A stretch of 64,000 nt of DNA. It comes from Datnioides undecimradiatus (Eukaryota > Chordata > Actinopteri > Lobotiformes > Datnioididae). Of this stretch, positions 49,982 to 63,440 are shown piece by piece (position 1 is the stretch's first letter; each line of letters opens with the position of its first letter). The notes below the pieces were generated by a model, which ran no database searches, had not been told where the DNA came from, and saw only the letters and a program-made list of their open reading frames with translations. A program made the position numbers and the translations under genes. The stretch spans positions 20,553,511 through 20,617,510 of the forward strand of contig WARS01000029.1 in the NCBI GenBank assembly GCA_008933995.1, given 5' to 3'.

Positions 49982-50906
49982 GTGAGAGCTGCAGACGAAC
50001 ACTGTACACTACCGTCCATGTCGTGCACACATTAATGCATGAGAAAAGTTAATTACACGAAACAGACTAAAGGATGATGAACATGAAATCTTAATTATGA
50101 TGTAAATGAACACGCTTAAAATCTTATTTTTGCTCACGTGTAGCGGTTTAGCTTCTCACCTTGCCCCAGTGATGCACAGGTGTATCCCAGCAACATGCAG
50201 CATCACTGTCGGTACAAACTGGCAATCATCTGACCACGCCCATCAGGGTGGCAGACTTCAAACCAGAGATGTCAGAGATGATCTGTGGACCTTCTTCTTC
50301 TTCTTTTACTCTTCGTGTATTGCTGCCACATCGTCTTTAGAGTTATTAATACAGTTCTCCGCTCTGCAGCAAATCCAAAAGTAATGTTTTTTTTGTTTGT
50401 TTAAAAGACAAAAACAAAAGCCCCAATGTTTGTGCACATACAAAAAAACAACAAACACAAATTACATTTTCGATGCGAAGCAGTGATGATCCACCAGGTT
50501 TTATGTAATTTTTTTTTGTTTAGTTCTTTGTTTTTCATTTTTTAATCATTATGTTTTGCTGCGGTTCGTGCTTCGTGATAACAGTAATTAATGAAAACAT
50601 GATGGTTTCATGCTTTTGTGATCAGAAGTTTTGGAAATTGACTATTTGTGTGACGCAAAGACTCACACACTCGTGCACACGCATGGAGAGACAGAGTGAG
50701 GTCTCCCAGCAAACACCATCCTGGATGTTTGTCTAGTGGGAGTGACTGAGAAGGCCGTAACCAAGGAAACCGGGTTATGAGTGCTGATTGGTTCACTTAA
50801 TGGGATGCTGTCATGGTGGGAGACCTGGGTATAACACATACAAGTTACAGAGCATCAGGCCCCCTGGTCCCCTGATTCACCTCAGAAATGTGTTTACTGG
50901 AAGAGG

Positions 50907-50909
<3 letters not shown>

Positions 50910-50941
<32 letters not shown>
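50910..50941 (+). repeat. (GT)16 microsatellite
   Basis: Pure GT repeat in the intron after PDZ3. Confidence 0.95.
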
Positions 50942-50943
<2 letters not shown>

Positions 50944-53304
50944 CTGTATAATTCAGGCAGAGAGAAGGTCCAGGAAGGTGTTGTGTTGTTGCAGCCAAGA
51001 CCAGAGCATGCTACACAGGCCTTTAAGGTGTCTGCGGAGAGAGACTGGAGGGGAAAAACACATTAAGATGTTGAAGACACTGTCAGAACATAATGAAGCT
51101 CTCCAGCAGCCACAATATGCAAATGTATTGGAAGCGAATGGAAGCAGCATCAGGATACGACCCATGCATCATGCTGGAAACCACGATATATGGATTAGGG
51201 ACTCTAATTTCAAAAGAGGGAGCGTGTTTAAATCACGATCCCCCATTCAGTTCATTTTCTCCATGTGACAGGATATTGATGTAAACTAGATGATGGTGAT
51301 AAGAAGGAAACGAGCTGATCAGGACTGAAATCAAACGCTGTAGATCCATAGATACAGACCAATCATTTCCAAAAGTTTCATGAAATCTCTCTGCTGCTCT
51401 GTTCAACCGTGCCTCAGGTGCGCACTTCAAAGTATGGTGTAACGTTGTAGCTTTAGTAGCTGGAGCCGCATTAAAACCTTTTTGCATTAGTTTTTATAAT
51501 ACATCAGATGTTGCTCTTTGTATATAGTTTATGAAATCATAGTAGTGGCACATGTTAAAATGGTAAAACTGTCACTTTTGCCTCTGATCACCAGCAGAAT
51601 GTTTTCTTTTATTAACCCAAATACAAAATTGTGATACAGCACCCTTTAAGATCTAAGTGCGGAGACTCATGATGTCAGTACTGAGGCCACAGGACAACCA
51701 CACAGCTTCTTGGAGAAGATTGGCAAATATAAAATGACCTTATTTACTCAACGTCATAATATCAGAAACCTTTCTTTTCAGCTCACTGCTCTTGTCTCTC
51801 TGACTGCAGAGAGCACAGTGCTCATGTTCAGGGCACACAGGTAGATCACAGTGCTATTTTGCGTTAGCCTGGCGATGATTGGTCGTTCCTGGTTACTCCT
51901 TTGGCAGAAACATCAGCAAGAACATCTGTGCGTTTCAGAGCAGGTTGTTCGTGTGTAGAATGTAAAGTAGGATCAGCACCACGGACAGCGCCCTTAGCTC
52001 TAATACCGTCCAGCTGACAGAATTAGGCAAAGATAATGGGCATATGTTTGATAAATGGGTTGGTGATACCGTTAAATGTGCTACAGCTCAACAGCTGATT
52101 GGCTATAGGCTGCAAACGAACAACAGCAGCGCACTTGTCCCTGGCAAATGTTTATATGGTTACTTGTTCATTAGTAAGTCCAGCAGGATAAGACGTGTTT
52201 GCAACTTAGAGACTTCAATAGCAAGGCAAGACGACCGAAAAGCAAGAAGAAACATTATTCCAAAGATGCATTTATTTAAGATTTATGCATGGTGCAGCAG
52301 AGAAAAAGACAATGCCTTATTATTTCAGTTTAACTTGCAGCTTGCTTCCTCATAGAGGTCTCCCAGTGTAGTCAAAACATAAAGGATTAATAAATGTATA
52401 ACATCTGCATCCCTTCATGGAGTGTAATCTGTTCCTCTACTGTTGATTTGTATGGTCTGCCAGAAGTAACGCGTTAACAAGCAGTAAAGAGCAGTGTTGG
52501 GGAAGCTGCCAGATATTTCGCACTGGAAGAAGTTAAGCTACCAGCAAGCCCCTGCAAAATGTATTTAAACCAACGAATGACTGGATACAGAGCAGAGGCT
52601 GCTCTGCTCTTTTATCAAAGCGACTACATAAGCCCACTTTTTACTGCTACTCATGGTTCTCTGTGTTGTTCTTTTAAAAAGATTTTTCAGAGTTGTCTAA
52701 CAGTCAAAAGGGCTCGATGGTCTGTTGGTTTGGCTCGGTGCAGCTCTGTGTTGGCATTGTTAGGTTGGAGTGGTTACAGTGGGAACACACAGCGGACCAG
52801 CTGGCCTCACTTAGAGCCGACTGCACCGTATCCTGGTTTTTAATGTTCAAGCCTCCTCCTGCTTAATGTTCAAAAGACTACGTGCACTTCAGCATTTAGG
52901 GGTTTTGCTCACATGCTGACCCTCAAAAAAGATCAGTTAGTCTTTGATTTGTGTGTGTGTGTGTGTCGTGACTCTGATTAGTGACTGCTGAATGAACTCT
53001 ATAACAAACCTTCTGTCCACGCTGGGCTCCGGTCAGCGCTCTTGCGTGTGCATGTGTGCGTGCGTGTCCATCTGAGGTCCGTGTTTGTCCCGTTCCCGTG
53101 GCGATAGCATGCGGTGACCAGCAGCGCTCCCTCTGTTTCACACACACACTTCCTGCCAATGAACGAGGAACTTATAATGACCTCCACCAGGAGTGGAAAA
53201 GTGTCTCTCTCACCGTGTGTGTGCAGGTCGCCTCCTGTTATTTATATTAAATATGGAACTCAGTGCAGCCAAACACGACACAACTCACCACAGAGGACTA
53301 CACA

Positions 53305-53341
53305 GTGTGTGTGTGTGTGTGTGTGTGTGCGCGTGTGTGTG
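53305..53341 (+). repeat. (GT)n microsatellite
   Basis: GT repeat with a GCGC interruption near its end. Confidence 0.9.
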
Positions 53342-55091
53342 CACTACTGATTTAAGCTGATGCAGCAGATATAGATCTGTGTTTATTTGAAGTGCAGCAG
53401 ATGGTGTGTGTTTGTCTGTAAAAAGTCTACATGCTGCCTCGGTTCTCTTGCAGACGCTCCTCGTCGTGTTTCAGGCTATTTTAAGCCAACTTTGTATGTC
53501 AGACCTGTGGTTCCAGAGTGTGTTTGTCTCAAAACTCATATGCCTTTGGCCAGGCGAGGATGGTTTCCTCCCAACATGCCCATCTGTAGATATTTTCATA
53601 CATGAAGTCCACCGTTGTGATTTAGGACTGACCAGATTACATTTAATAAAAATATACATATCAGACGATCATCTTTTTAAATAAAATCAGGTCGTGAGAT
53701 TTAATATAAGATTTATTACTATCACTCAGGCACAAGATACCTTAATGTTGCAGACTGATGTGTAACAGTATCTTTCTAAACATTAGCAAACATAAGCTAC
53801 TGGTCGTGCACGGCCAATGGAAGCCACAGCACGTGACCCCTGAGTGTATGAAGCGGAGTTGGTGGTAGTCTCATTTGTAAAGTGACGACATTTCTTTTTT
53901 GCAAAAGTTGCACAGTCTCAATAGAAAACATAGAAATTGACATAGGGCTTATAAAAGAATAAAGGCTGAGAAAAGACAGACTTGGGATCTCACTTTTATA
54001 TTCATTAAAAACCACACGGTGTTGCGGTATTGACCTTTTAAGCATGATCTCCCTCCCCGTGCCATAAGTGTCCTGATGTGGGACCGGTAATGCCTGCAGG
54101 TTGACAGCAGTGTTAGTCACTGGGATTACACTACATACTGTCACACACACACACACACACACACGGTGCACACACACAGAGGTGGCGTCTGTCAGCAGTA
54201 ATACTGAGGTGATGCGGAGAGGATTATCTTCACTTCTCTTAGCCCGCTTATTACACTTAGAGTGTGTGCCTGCGCGCGTGTGTGTTGTCGTGTGTGTCGT
54301 GCACCAGTTGTTAAGTAGCAGATTAACAACAACTCTATCTCTGGGCTTTCAGACGCAAAGTTGTGGGAATATTATCTGCTGAATACACACAGTGGGCTGC
54401 CTTTCTTTCTTCTCCCGCTTCGCTTCATAGCTGTTCTTTCTCCTCAGCTCAGTTTGTTTCCTTCATCCCTCTCCTGCCTCTCCAGCCCCCCCCCCCTCCT
54501 CCCCAGTGCTACTGGTGTCTGTGGTAATGGTCTGACTCATCGCCCACGAAGTGCGATTTGGGGGATTCGAGCTGTCACTTGTAACAGGAAGGTGACTGAT
54601 TTGCAGCGTGTTGCCGCGTCACCGTCACGCCGAGGCTTTTATTAGCTGCCAGAGATGAAACACGTTTATCTGTTCTGACGCTTCAACTTCGGCTCGGCAC
54701 ACGCACGTTACACATTTCTCTCTCATCATCGTTACTTTAGTCCTTCCTGGTCTCTTTCTCGCCTCCCTCATCTCCTCTGCAGTGTGATCAGTTAATCAAT
54801 ACCAATATAGATGACTGTACTGTATCGTATCAATTATAGATGAGCCTCCTCCAGCATCTGCTATTTTTAGAGCCAGTGCCTCATATTGATTCTTGCACAG
54901 TTTTAAACCAAATGAACATGTATATCCATATATATTTTCATTTAACTGATCATACATAAGAGTCATAAGTACAAATGCAGTGATGTTTTTCCTCCCTCTG
55001 GATACAGCCAGGCTCTTGTCATCTGAAATGGGCATCCACTAAATGATTAGGAGCTAAGAATAGCCCACGTAATGCCTTGGAAATGCACATA

Positions 55092-55130
55092 ATGAAACTT
55101 TACTTATCCCCTTGGAGGAATTAGATTCTT
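55092..55130 (+). mobile_element. Possible LINE 3' tail fragment
   Basis: atgaaactttacttatcccc followed by ttggaggaatt resembles the actttattgatccc-gggaaatt end found in many fish LINE copies (Rex/RTE-like, from memory). Very short, so low confidence. Confidence 0.3.
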
Positions 55131-55180
55131 GCAGCAGTCACAGTAAAATGATTTTATACAGGAAAAGCAAAGTGCTGAGA

Positions 55181-55534
55181 ATTAAAGGAGCACTGTGGAC
55201 GTTTTCTCACAAACAAGTGCTGCTTACCAAAAACTGATCGTGTGGATCCTTCGGGCACGACTGTGCTGTCTCGACGGTGTCGGGATGATTTTAACATTTC
55301 AGATTTGTTTATTCTTCCACATTCAACAGCTTGCAGGCTTCTCCTTCACTGCCTCCGTTGGCAAGCCGCCTCTCTGCACACTACCGCCACCAACTGCCCA
55401 TTAGTGCAACAGCAGGAAATCAGCAGCAGGTATCGAGTGTGCGATCCAAACTCTGGAGCTGGGGCCCACTCATGAAAACATTTCTCCATTGTTTTACCAA
55501 CAATGTCCAAAGCCCCGCGGGGTACCTTTAAATG
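55181..55534 (+). mobile_element. MITE-like segment
   Basis: Left end attaaaggagcactgtgg and right end ggggtacctttaaat form imperfect inverted ends (ttaaaggagc against the reverse complement ttaaaggtacc) about 354 bases apart. Small size and lack of coding potential fit a non-autonomous DNA element. No clear target-site duplication and no family recognised. Confidence 0.35.
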
Positions 55535-56659
55535 TAACATAAGCAAAAAATGAGAATCTAAAAGCAATAATGACATGAGATAGCACAAAATCAACACTCC
55601 CTGCTGCAGGAGAGTAAACAGGGGGAGAGAGTATTGATTATCCATTCATGTATTTACTCGCAGCAGATATCGACGCTGCTTACAGTCGAGCGGGGTTGTT
55701 ATAAACAGGGCTGTGGTTCGATATTAAAAAAAAAAAAAGGTGATCTGAAAGGAAAATATTGGTGCAAAGCCCGCACCCCTGACGACGAGAGCTGCCCGTC
55801 GCCAGTGGCTTTCTGCTGGATAGCACTGAAGCTGCACAATGCAGAGAGGCAGAGAGGGTCTCTGCCAGCTGCTGAATGGAGAAACAATGCTCCTCTAGGG
55901 AGGGGAGAGGAGAGGAGAAAGGAGAGGTAAATGAAGGAAGGAGGGAATATGAGCCCCAGAGCCATTAGTCTCTGTCATCACCCTTCCCCCCATCTCCTCC
56001 TCTCCTCCTCCTCCTCTCTTCTACCCTTTTCCCATCTCTCTCTCTCTCCATTATGTCTTGTTTCCCCCCTCCATCTCTCCGTTTCTCTCTCACCCCCTTT
56101 CTGCCTTGCTCTTAATCTGATAACGCCGCACTGAGGTGATTTGTGTTGTTGACACAGGCAGTTAGCTGCTGATGATGTGAAACTTCATATCGGGTGATTT
56201 CAGTGTGCGTTACTGCATCGCTGTGTGTTTGAAGTCCAGAGAGAGAGGCAGAGATGGGAGTGTGTGTGTGTGTGTGTTTGATGAGACTTTGAGTGTTTTA
56301 AGTAGCATTTACAAATTCTTAAAGAGTGACAAAAGAGAAGAGAAGGAGCTGGAGACGGATGGAGAGTGAGAGACAGATGGAGACATGGACAAACACAACT
56401 CATGCCGACGAAGGCAGATGCTACTGTCTCTCTTCTTCTTCTTCTCCTGCTTCTGTTTCCATGTTAAGATAAATGGAAAAACCATTTAGGTGTTATGAAT
56501 TGAGCTGTTAATTAAGCCACCAAAAAAATCAATATACAGAACGCTTGGTCAAGGTTTACTGTGTGTGTGTGTGTGTGGCATGTAGACCGACTCCCTGGGC
56601 CAAAGTAGGGCAGGAGAGCCTGGCATCGACATAGCTTCCTGCATGAGTGACCTGAGGAG

Positions 56660-57046
56660 GTGTGTGTGTGTGTGTGTGTGTGTCTCCGCCCTACAGCAAG
56701 CTGCTGTCAAAGAGGGGGAGGAGCAAACGAGCGCACCAGCGAACAAGAGATGGAGAGTGAGAGGAGCGTAGTAGAGAGAGAGAGAGAGAGAGAGAGTTAG
56801 CATCTGTTGTTTCTGTGGCAGCTGAGCAGCACTGGACTGATTTTACACACACACACTTCCACTCTGTGCAACACACTGCTGCATACCTACACACTTCTTT
56901 TTAGACACAGCATTATCTTTCTGCTGTGGCTCTCTCACATGCCGGCATCAGATCTTCTCCATCATTTCTCTCCCTCTCTTGCACACACACACATCTGCGC
57001 TCTCGCTCTCTCTCTCGCTCTCGCTCTCTCTCTCTCTCTCTCTCTC
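56660..57046 (+). repeat. GT, GA and CT simple repeats
   Basis: (GT)12 at 56660-56683, (GA)12 at 56773-56796 and (CT)n at 57001-57046, the GA and CT tracts being mutually complementary in orientation. Confidence 0.9.
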
Positions 57047-58480
57047 ATTCACACAACCTGGGAACCTCCGAGCAGCACAAACCCCTCTCTCACTCGCACA
57101 GACACTCACCCGAAAGCCACCGTGCCGGCATCGTATCGTGCGGACGTTGAGGCTGCCTGTCTGCCTGCAGCATGTGAGTATAGCTGAGCGCGAGTTGAAC
57201 TGATTTGCTCGTTAGCATCGCGGGCATCACTGTTTGTGGATAACATTACAGCAATTAAACACTTTCAGCTCTCCGGCTGAGGGACTTTGAGGGTGTGATG
57301 CTAAAGGTAGAGACAGCTGTGATGTGTTATCTTAATGACTCTCGTAGCGGTTTAGCCTCACTTCCAATGCTGTTGCTTTATTTTCTTCTCACTGTGGTAC
57401 TTTTCCTGCATCTCAGAATTGCAGCTCTGACTTCTCAACGCAGCTTTGGTCTTGAAGCAGGGGGTGATCAGAGCTGCAGCCGTCACAGCACCGGCTTTTG
57501 TCTTCCTCCTCAGGACTCAGTAACACTAATATCTCAGCCGCAACACAGCCTTTGTTCTGTAGATCACGCAGAGGTGCATCCTCTCTCCGTAGTCTTTGTT
57601 GCACCCCTGCCTGTCAGTGATGAACCTCCAGTCTCTAACTCACTGTATCAGATGAGAGTTTGCAGCGGTGCATCTAAGCCCAACCACATTAATCTGTTTC
57701 CTGTCCTTCTCTTTCCTGTCTGTCTCTCTGTCTTGCTCTTAATCCCATAATGCTGCACTGTGGCGCTGCGTGTTGACAGAGACAGATGCTGATGATGAGG
57801 TTACAGCACAGTTCTTACAGTATCTGATGTGTGCATGTGTGTGTGATGAGTCCAGTGAGACAAACTGAAAGTGTTAATCTGTCAATTTTGTAATGGATTA
57901 GAGTTCATATTGAAAATGCCCGACTGGGGTCAGCAACGCAAATATTGAAGGTTAAAGCCAGAAATTAGATTTTTGACGAAAACAGCTTTACGATCTTCTC
58001 ATTATCTGCGTTGTCGAGCCTAATTTTTGCTGGCCGAACATCAGAATGAGCATTAAACGTCAGACGTTATATAGATCTCTTCATCAGCTTACTAAAGATC
58101 GATCAGAGGTTGTTTTCCCAAAGATCAGGGTGTTGTTTTAACCCTGCAAAACAACAACAAAGGAGTATTTCATTGATTTCAGATGCGCGTGGATTAGGGC
58201 TAGTTTAGCTGTTTGTGTCTGGGCGCTTTAATGTGTCAGATTAATGTGCGCTTCAGGGGAAATCGGGGTGGAGATCTGGGGTTTGGGGGCTGGTGTTTGA
58301 CCATGTTGAGAGGAAATGAAAACAAGAATGGGGGGAAAAAACTGTGGAAAAGTAGGAGATGGTGCAGGTTCCAGATCCGTGGGTGTGTGTGTGCATGTGC
58401 GTGTGCATGACCGTGTGTACCTCGAGTATGATTGAATTACTCTGGGTTAATTAGATTCTGTAGTCCACAGTAATGGTTCA

Positions 58481-58481
<1 letters not shown>

Positions 58482-58531
<50 letters not shown>
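58482..58531 (+). repeat. (AC)25 microsatellite
   Basis: Pure 50-base AC repeat, extended by less regular cgcacgcact and acacacata sequence. Confidence 0.95.
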
Positions 58532-58535
<4 letters not shown>

Positions 58536-60430
58536 GCACTCTAACACACACATACAGGGACATCCTTCAGAAGGGCTTTTTCAGGCTTATTGCCAGCGGC
58601 GTTGTCATCCGAGTGTTAGTTCAGAGGTTTCTGGGAAGCTGTGTGGTGTTAAGAAGACTAGAGGACAGTCGGTGAGGATTTATTACCCACGTATCTGCTG
58701 TTTGCTCAGCCACGAATCAGAAAAATCACAATTTACTCTCATTTTGAGACACGCCGACCTGCCCTTTTGAAAAGTACGTGTTCTTACTTTGCTTTCTGCT
58801 CAAAGACCTCGTCCTAAAAGACGCATTAGGGAACGCATAATGCCGTTTGTTTTTCCACTTTGTGCATTTCCATAAATAATGTACATTTATAATTAAAGAG
58901 GCACAGTGGCATTTTTATGGCCACTCGAAAGAAATGGGTCAGAAAAGAAAGGGGTGGGTTTTTATTTTTTGCAGCGTGTTGCAGGGGGATACTAAAGCAC
59001 AGGGCGGCTATGCTGAGTGTATGAGCGAATCATTGCACTTTGCATTGATTGGCCAACCGGTTGCTCCCTCGCAATTTACTACTTGATGAGACGGGCATCC
59101 GGTCGTTCCCGGCAATTAAACTGAAAGAGCTGTTTTTAAAATTCATTGTTATCAGCATATGCTCCTGTAAAATTTGAATTTGCAAAGATTTAAGAAAAAA
59201 ACACACATTTACATGTTTAAAGTACTGCAGCTGCTGTGTTTCTCCTTGTTTCCGGATGTCTGAATGGATTATGGCGTTTGTGCATTTCCAGAAGCTTTGT
59301 TTCATTCCAGCCAATGAGCAAATATGGGCCAGCTAACTAATAACTCCATGCAAACGCTGCACCAGTGATGCTATGTCACACCACCGCTGAGCCGCTTGAA
59401 CGTCACTGTGTGAACTCAGCGTGCATGTTATAATGCAACGCTTGTGCTCAGCCGCAGACTCGCCACCTACGACACACAATGTGCAGGCAGCTGAAGTCAG
59501 ATGATGCATGCAGAGCCGCCATGTGCGACAGCTTCAGCCTGAGTCACATGGGTTTGCAGGGTTGTGCCTTCTCAACTTGAAATAATCGTTACTTCTGTGG
59601 TGGAAAAAGTACGTCTTCTGCATTTTAATCATATGATAGAGCTGTGTAAATGAAGACTTAAGTGATTGTTGGCGTCTTAGTCGAGGTAGGAGGGAAGGAA
59701 AGAAGGAAGGATGCACATAAGGTTCAGACAATGAGTCACTGATGGTTCCAGAGATCTGAATCTCTTTCTACAGCCTAGACTTGATCAGAAGTTCAAACAT
59801 GTCTGGTTTAAACAGTTGTCCAATCAGAGCATGGCAAGTGAGGTTAAGAGTAAGAAGAATCATCTTCATACATAGAGAATTAGCTTCATTTGTGACAAAC
59901 TACTGCAGAAAAATCCACAAATTAAAGGTTTTGTCATTTCTATAAGCACTGCAGGTTCAATTAATCTTAATAAATACATCTTAATATCAATATTTATGAA
60001 TAACAATTGTTGTAAACAGATTTTCAGGAGTTCAAATGGTGTATCTGAGCCAGTGTGTTAGGCTCAGACTGGGTGTGTGTGTGTGTCTTAATGAGTATAT
60101 TGACATGGACCGGGTCTGATGTAACCGGAGTTAATGTTCAGATCAAACAGACTATTAGATTATGGCTGTAGAGAATCTGTTGACAGCTCACTGCTTGCAT
60201 CTGCACGCCCATGAGTGTGTGTGTGTGTGTGTTGTAACAGTTTTGTATTCCCCCTGCTCTTAAACATGGAAAATAAGCTTCCTGAAACTTTTGTCACATC
60301 TCAGTACACATGTTGTACCACTGCCGTTTGCAGGAAATGGCTGAGTGACTACACCGCCAGCACCCTTAAACCTGCCACCTTAAAGTCTGTTGGGTCTAAC
60401 TTTGTTCATCCTCTTTGTGTGTGTGTGTAG

Positions 60431-60545
60431 AGTACAGTCGTTTCGAGGCGAAGATCCATGACCTGAGGGAACAGATGATGACCAGCAGCGTCAGCTCCAG
60501 CTCCACGTCGCTCCGCTCCACGCAGAAACGCACGCTTTACGTCAG
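60431..60545 (+). CDS. dlg1: dlg1 exon, PDZ3 extra helix and pre-SH3 linker
   Basis: 115 bases, phase 1 in and phase 2 out, acceptor tgtgtgtag and donor ag|gtaacc. Encodes [20 protein letters not shown] (first E completed across the splice) then [18 protein letters not shown] and part of [18 protein letters not shown] is diagnostic of DLG1/2/4 and forms the helix after PDZ3; the Tyr is a known phosphorylation position in PSD-95. The next exon should begin with the SH3 sequence A-L-F-D-Y-D, which I could not find before 64000, so the coding sequence is truncated by the window. Confidence 0.96.
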
Positions 60546-60548
60546 GTA

Positions 60549-60551
<3 letters not shown>

Positions 60552-60595
<44 letters not shown>
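60552..60595 (+). repeat. (CA)22 microsatellite six bases after a 5' splice site
   Basis: Pure CA repeat beginning at intron position +7 of the intron after the pre-SH3 exon. Confidence 0.95.
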
Positions 60596-60596
<1 letters not shown>

Positions 60597-62757
60597 CGCA
60601 GGCAGAGGTGACCGATTGTCCAGCGTCCTTCAGCGCGAGACAACTATTGTAAGGCCTTATCTCAGCTGTCGGACCTACGTTTTGTGTGTGTGCGAGGTGC
60701 TGAAAGAGAGGTAATCGCATCGAAAAACGCAATTAGATCGTCTGGCGGAGACTGTCTCACACACAAACACACCCGTCGCCTGTCAACCCCCCCCCGATTT
60801 GTGTGCGTTTCCGTGTCCTTGTGTCGCCCTCGTCCTCGCCCGTCCTGCCTGTTCAGTCTTCTCTGAATCACCCCGTCCGTCCTCAGTTTCCTCTACGAAG
60901 CCCAGACGCACTGTCAGCCCTAAACCACCCAAGATCCTTTCTTCATAGGAACCACAGCATTTTGAAGTATTGATTAAGCGCTCAGTCGCTCGGCCCAGAT
61001 AAGTCACATTGGAGCTCTGGGGAGATCAATACAGTGAAACACAATGACTGGAAAAGGAGCTCTAATGGTCACACTAATGATTAAAACCACTGGCGGGGCT
61101 TTAAGGAGACACGCAGACTGTAGTTTGTAGCGGTTCAGCCACATCTGACAATCATTTCAAAACAACTCGTCAAATATCAGCCGCTGTATATAGGATTTAT
61201 ATTGGTGCAGTTCACAACTCACTGATTAAGATCCCACTAACGGGGTGACAACAGAGACCTAATCTGCAGCAGGAGTTCAGACAAAGCAGAGCAGTTTTAA
61301 AGACAAAAGAGAAAAATCGTACATTTTTATGCTGCTGGTTCCTCGTTAGGCTCACTCCGTCATCGCTTGCTGTAATTCTGACTATTTGAGACTAAACTCC
61401 AACAAGTGCCCTCTCTGAAGAGACCAGGACTGTCATCTAAAGCCCAAAAGAAGCAGAGCCAGTTCAGTTTGTGTCTGGCTATTTTCAGTCAAAGGAGCAA
61501 AAGGGGCTTTGTTAAGGAGTTAAAGTTTGAAATGCAGTTTTGTGGTTTTACAATATAATCTCTTATAAATGTCTTTGTATCATCTATAAACAACATATAT
61601 GTGGTTTTGGATTATGCTGTTGTTTGGCTGTGAGGAAAGGAGTGCCTCAGCCACAATGGATAAACCTAAACTGGCTCTTGAAGGACATTGTGAGAGACTC
61701 AGCTCTTCGTAACCAAGGAGCACTACTCATTTTTGTATTTCTGCTAAAAAATAAAAAATAAAAATAACACGAAGCAGAGAAGGAACTAGAGCTGACAAGC
61801 AGCGCTGTGCATGAAAGAAACGTCTGACCTGAGCTGTGTGGAAGTGGCCTGGAAGGAACAGGCGGCAGCAGCAGGGTCAGAGTCACCTTGAACCGCACAC
61901 TGTCCCTCAGAGTGACTCACGCTCAGAGCAGCACTGAGGTCAGATTCTGTGCTGGGAGCCACAGGCCAACGGTCACATCCAGCCCCCTGGGAGCCGTCGT
62001 CCAACAAGTGCCAAATTTATCAGTCTGACTCCTGATCGACTGACTTTCATCAGATATTCCACTGAAATACGATTTCAGCTTTTATCTCATCTCTTAAAGC
62101 GTTTTTCATAAAACCTCAAATGACCTACTTTGCACGCGCACCATCAAAACAAATAATTCCCTTTTGTGAAACGGATTTAATAGAAAAACAGGAGGAAGCA
62201 TGACATTGCAGCTGCTTGCCGTCACCCTTGTTAAATTTTTAAGCATTCACCCATAGGCGCGGGTATCATTAGCATAAATAAAGTGCGCACCCACTGGTTT
62301 TAGGTGAAAGTGAGGAGAAACAGCCTGTCCACTGCTCGCTTGATTAAATCAGGAAATGCCCGGATCAGGATGCTCAGACGATTGTTTTGGTGTACTGAAA
62401 ACCAGTTTGAGCCGCATTTGAGTGAAAAGGTGCAAAGATTAGCTGTATTTAGAGATGCTGTTGCATTATTTCAGATTTTCCTCAAGCCTGTTTAACAAAT
62501 ATCAAGTTTGTTATGGCACGAGAAATATAGTTTATCTTTGCAGCGGTGACCTGGCTTAGATATCAGCAGCTTCAGAGACCAAAACTAAATGAAAGTCACC
62601 TCTTTATCGAGCCTTTTGCATAAAATGTCAAAGGTTAACGCGGCTTCGTTAAGCAGTTAGCTATGTATAAATGTTTTTTTATTAACTTATTTTTTAACAT
62701 TCACACGGTGCCAACGTTAACAGACTGATATTAATATAAAAATAAAATAATAAATAA

Positions 62758-62902
62758 CGTTTACCATGTTTTCCATCTTAGTTTAGCATGTTAGCATGCT
62801 AACATTCGCTAATTAGCCTTAATTAAACCCAAAATTTGGCAGATTCACACTATTCATGTTAGTTTTGTAGGTATTTTTTCATAGGTGTTGGATACTGAGG
62901 TA
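62758..62902 (+). mobile_element. Dispersed teleost repeat (gttagcatgctaac family)
   Basis: Contains cgtttaccatgttttccatc, ttagtttagcatgttagcat, gctaacattcgctaattagc and then gttagttttgtaggtatttt with tcataggtgttggatactg, in the order of a repeat that I know from many fish genomes (consensus like accatcttagtttagcatgttagcatgctaac...ttttgcaggtatttggtcat). No coding capacity. Confidence 0.7.
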
Positions 62903-63405
62903 CTGAATTGATTTTTTTTTTTTGCACATAGCTATATAAATGTAGATTTAATAAGGAAACATGCACGCGTAAGTTAATCACTTTACATGCTGAATTTTAA
63001 TGACAACGCGCCTACCAAGTCCCGTCAAACCGAGAACCCCGATCAGTTCAAGGTTACGAAGAACAATGAAGTAACCCCCCAACGACCCACATGATAAATC
63101 ACTGTCATAAGTGAATGTGGTTACTGCCCATAAATGGCCAATCAGCATCAAATATTGAAAATGAGGCCTCAGACTGGCAGCTGATTGGTTTGCGGCGGGG
63201 CCGTTGGCGCGTGATAGATTGGGGATGTCTGGCGCTCTGTGCCGAATGTGCACATGTGTGTGCGTGCAGCATGTGTGTACGTGCGCGTGCGTGCTGAGGT
63301 GTTTGTACATGCACGGGTATAATGGATAACGCAGAGGCTAACCTTTCCTCAGAGGAAATGTCACTGCAAGCAAGGTGACACGTGTGCGGCGATCCTTTGT
63401 GTGAA

Positions 63406-63440
<35 letters not shown>

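Larger units (their letters stand above)
49982..60430 (+). other. dlg1: Large intron between PDZ3 and the pre-SH3 exon
   Basis: 10.4 kb without a recognisable exon. It holds GT at 50910-50941, GT at 53305-53341, CA at 54142-54164, a possible LINE tail at 55092-55130 followed by a MITE-like segment at 55181-55534, GT and GA at 56660-56796, CT at 57001-57046 and (AC)25 at 58482-58531. A short stretch at about 52489-52545 recalls a fish repeat with a tgttgggaagct start. The acceptor is preceded by a GT tract. The longest open frames (for example 57295-57750) lack splice support and homology. Confidence 0.7.
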
